Below are positions 30,933 to 33,106 of a stretch of DNA of 33,106 nucleotides, piece after piece. The DNA comes from Pseudomonadota bacterium (GTDB lineage: Bacteria > Pseudomonadota > Alphaproteobacteria > Rickettsiales > SXRF01), in assembly GCA_028873525.1 (NCBI GenBank), contig JAGWIM010000011.1, positions 1 to 33,106 on the forward strand. The letters are read 5' to 3'. Below the pieces are notes generated by a model. That model was not told the DNA's origin. It searched no databases and worked only from the letters and a program-made list of their open reading frames with translations. A program made the translations under genes and the position numbers. The first letter of the stretch is position 1. The number at the start of each line of letters is the position of its first letter.

Positions 30933-32158
30933 GCGCGGGAGCGCGCCTTGCGGCTTGCGCGTTCAAGCACTGCCACGCCCGGCAGCTCCTTTCCTTCCAG
31001 CCATTCGAGGAACGCACCGCCGGCCGCCGAAAGATAGCTGAAGCCGTCTTCCAGCCCGGCGCGGGCGAGCGCCGCCACCGTGTCGCCGCCGCCGCCGATG
31101 GAGCGCAGTTGTTTCTTTCCGGTAAGCAGCGCGATGTAGCGCGCCAGCATGATGGTGCCGCTGTCGAACGGCGCGGTTTCAAATGCGCCCATGGGGCCGT
31201 TCCACACGGCGGTCTTGCACGGGATTACCGCCTCGCAGAACAGCTTCACCGTTGCCGGGCCGATGTCGGCGGCGATACCCCAGGCGGGTATATGATCCAC
31301 CCCCACCACTTTATTGCCGCGCTGCGATTCGAGGCTCCGCGCCACCACCACGTCCACCGGCAGCACGATGCGGCAGCCTTTTTTCCCGGCGCGCGCGAGG
31401 ATGTTTTTCGCCGTGTTTTTAAGGCTCTTTTCCACGAGCGACTTGCCGACATCGTACCCCTCCGCGTAGAGAAACGTGTTGGCCATCGCGCCGCCGATGA
31501 CCAGCACATCCACCACCGAGGTGAGATTCTCCAGCAGCGCCAGCTTGCTCGAGATTTTCGAGCCGCCGACGATGGCCGCCACCGGCCTTGCGGTCTTGGA
31601 GAAGATGCGTTGCAGCATATGCAGTTCTTCCTCCATCAGCCGCCCGACGGCGGAAGGAAGCACGGAGGCAATGCCGGTGATCGAGGCGTGTCTGCGGTGC
31701 GAGCAGGAGAAGGCGTCATTGACGAACACGTCGCCGAGCGAGGCCAGATCGCGCGCGAATTGCACGTCGCCTTTTTCCTCCTCCGGATGGAAGCGCAGAT
31801 TTTCCAAGAGCAGCACTTCGCCGGGTTTTAATCTGGCTACCGCCTCGCGCGCCGCCGGGCCGACGCAATCGACGCCGAACTGCACCGGCCTTCCGCCAAG
31901 CGCTTCCGAAATCGCATCCACCAGCGGCGACAGCGACAGCGACGGCACGAATATGCCGCCCGGCCGGTCGAAATGCGACAGCAGCACGATGCGGGCTTTC
32001 TTTTTGACGAGGTATTGCAGCGTCGGCAGCAGGCGCAGGATGCGCGTGCTGTCGGTAACTCTGCCGCCCTGCATCGGCACGTTGAGGTCGGCGCGCACCA
32101 GCACGGTCTTGCCCGCGACCTCCAGGTCTTCCAGCCGCCGGAACGTTATTCTGCCCAT
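30929..32158 (-). CDS. pgk: Phosphoglycerate kinase
   Basis: Transfers phosphate between 1,3-bisphosphoglycerate and ADP. I use ATG 32158 ('MGRITFRRLEDLEVAGK'), giving 409 residues; the longer frame runs into gap. The substrate site 'LVRADLNVPM', 'LLSHFDRPGG', 'NDAFSCSHRRHAS', 'IVGGSKISSKL' and the nucleotide site 'GGGDTVAAL' are present. It overlaps gap by 13 nt and the next gene by 4 nt. Confidence 0.98.
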   Translation of the reverse strand: MGRITFRRLEDLEVAGKTVLVRADLNVPMQGGRVTDSTRILRLLPTLQYLVKKKARIVLLSHFDRPGGIFVPSLSLSPLVDAISEALGGRPVQFGVDCVGPAAREAVARLKPGEVLLLENLRFHPEEEKGDVQFARDLASLGDVFVNDAFSCSHRRHASITGIASVLPSAVGRLMEEELHMLQRIFSKTARPVAAIVGGSKISSKLALLENLTSVVDVLVIGGAMANTFLYAEGYDVGKSLVEKSLKNTAKNILARAGKKGCRIVLPVDVVVARSLESQRGNKVVGVDHIPAWGIAADIGPATVKLFCEAVIPCKTAVWNGPMGAFETAPFDSGTIMLARYIALLTGKKQLRSIGGGGDTVAALARAGLEDGFSYLSAAGGAFLEWLEGKELPGVAVLERASRKARSRA

Positions 32159-33106
32159 AAGCGCGCAACATCCAGCATACGGCAGGCGAACGCCCATTCA
32201 TTGTCGTACCACGCGGCGACGCGGCAGAATCGTTTATTGGTGACGAAGGTGCCGGTCAAATCGGCGATGCTGCTATACCCCATATGGGTATAATCCACCG
32301 ACACCAGCGGCTCGCTGGAGGTGCCGAGGATGCCTTTGAGACTGCCCGCCGCCGCTTTCTGAAACGCCGCATTGATTTCATCTTTTGCCGTATCGCGCCT
32401 GGTGAGGAAGGTGAGGTCGATCAGCGACACGTTGGGCACCGGCACGCGGATGGATACGCCGTCGAGCTTGCCCTTCAATTCAGGCAGGACCAGGCCGATG
32501 GTTCCCGCCGCGCCGGTTTTGGTCGGGATCATCGACATCGCCGCCGAGCGGGCGCGGCGCAAATCCTTGTGGCTGTTGTCCACCAGGTTCTGGTCGCCGG
32601 TATAGGCGTGGATGGTTGTCATAAACCCTGATTCGATGCCGATGGCCTCATGCAATACTTTAATAACCGGCGCCAAGCCATTGGTGGTACAGGAGCCGAC
32701 CGAGATGACCTTGGAATATTTTTTCAGCATTTCGTTGTTGACACCGAACACAATCGTGGCGTCGGCATCTTCGGCGGGGGCGGAGATAATCACTTTTTTT
32801 GCGCCGCCCTCGAGATGCTGCGCGGCGTCGGCGCGCTGGTTGAACTTGCCAGAGCATTCGAGCACGAGATCGACTCCCATACCCCCCCAGGGTACAAGTT
32901 TCGGGTCGCGGTGATGCGAGAGCTTTACGATTTTTCCGCCGATGACGAGGTTCTCTCCCGCGACGGCAACGCCCTGCGCGAAGCGCCCATGCACCGAATC
33001 GTATTTCAGCAGATGCGCGTGCGTTTCGGCGGGAGCGGGACCGTTGACGGCGGCCAGATCAATGTCCTTTGCGCCCGTTTCAAAAATAGCGCGCACCACG
33101 CACCGC
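32146..33106 (-). CDS. gap: Glyceraldehyde-3-phosphate dehydrogenase, N-terminus beyond the window
   Basis: Oxidative phosphorylation of glyceraldehyde-3-phosphate with NAD(P). About 320 residues are visible; only the first Rossmann strand is missing, past the right edge, so the ORF-track Met is not the true start. The catalytic Cys is in 'GSCTTNGLAPV', the catalytic His in 'TTIHAYTGDQ', and the C-terminal 'WYDNEWAFACRMLD' is standard. First visible gene of the run gap-pgk-x-fba-x-thiE-x-efp-phosphatase. Confidence 0.98.
   Translation of the reverse strand, partial: RCVVRAIFETGAKDIDLAAVNGPAPAETHAHLLKYDSVHGRFAQGVAVAGENLVIGGKIVKLSHHRDPKLVPWGGMGVDLVLECSGKFNQRADAAQHLEGGAKKVIISAPAEDADATIVFGVNNEMLKKYSKVISVGSCTTNGLAPVIKVLHEAIGIESGFMTTIHAYTGDQNLVDNSHKDLRRARSAAMSMIPTKTGAAGTIGLVLPELKGKLDGVSIRVPVPNVSLIDLTFLTRRDTAKDEINAAFQKAAAGSLKGILGTSSEPLVSVDYTHMGYSSIADLTGTFVTNKRFCRVAAWYDNEWAFACRMLDVARLWAE

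Overview
The window comes from a GC-rich alphaproteobacterium, most like a Rhodospirillales- or Micavibrio-type lineage. This is inferred from gene order and family variants: rplM-rpsI-argC, yebC-ruvC-ruvA-ruvB-ybgC-tolQRA, tilS-ftsH-glmM, gap-pgk-fba-thiE-efp, a long PstA with an N-terminal extension, and a PAS_5-type protein. No rRNA, tRNA, transposase, CRISPR array or phage module was seen. Almost everything is housekeeping; the unusual content is in the repeats and in what has been inserted between, and inside, the conserved genes.

Layout. 1-3480 (+): end of a PhoR-like kinase, then pstC-pstA-pstB with no pstS and no phoU. 3485-6709 (+): promoter and PAS-domain protein; promoter and rplM-rpsI; argC; gamma-carbonic anhydrase. 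6783-7931 (+): unknown membrane protein. 7947-13369 (-): thiD, glmM, ftsH, tilS. 13625-14017 (+): orphan receiver protein. 14022-21435 (-): cpoB, pal, tolB, then tolA, tolR, tolQ, ybgC. The Tol block is split between tolB and tolA by a + strand island (17114-18838) holding a candidate 6S RNA, a 17-kDa-antigen-like lipoprotein, a periplasmic coiled-coil protein and a decayed AT-rich gene remnant. 21437-24905 (-): Mrr-type nuclease remnant, ruvB, ruvA, ruvC, yebC. 24929-25978 (-): OmpA-like envelope protein. 26063-33106 (-): a nine-gene run, gap (partial), pgk, a small aldolase-like protein, fba, an unknown protein, thiE, an unknown protein, efp and an inositol-monophosphatase-family gene. Its genes overlap by up to 14 nt or are separated by at most 5 nt, which suggests one translationally coupled operon.

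How the genes work together. The gap-pgk-fba block is lower glycolysis/gluconeogenesis. thiD and thiE supply and join the two halves of thiamine phosphate. Tol-Pal with CpoB and YbgC maintains the outer membrane during division. RuvABC resolves Holliday junctions. FtsH, TilS, GlmM, L13, S9 and EF-P are core proteostasis, translation and cell-wall functions.

The main discovery candidate is that repetitive DNA has become protein-coding here. C/T-rich palindromic elements sit in frame inside ThiD and ThiE and seem to have supplied the PstC N-terminus. Heptanucleotide tandem arrays sit in frame in the RuvA linker and in TilS, near the ThiD start, and before argC. A 7-bp unit reads as the same 7-residue peptide in all three frames, so such arrays can enter genes without fixing a frame. 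A second theme is a mosaic palindromic element with one shared core and exchangeable arms, found in three places.
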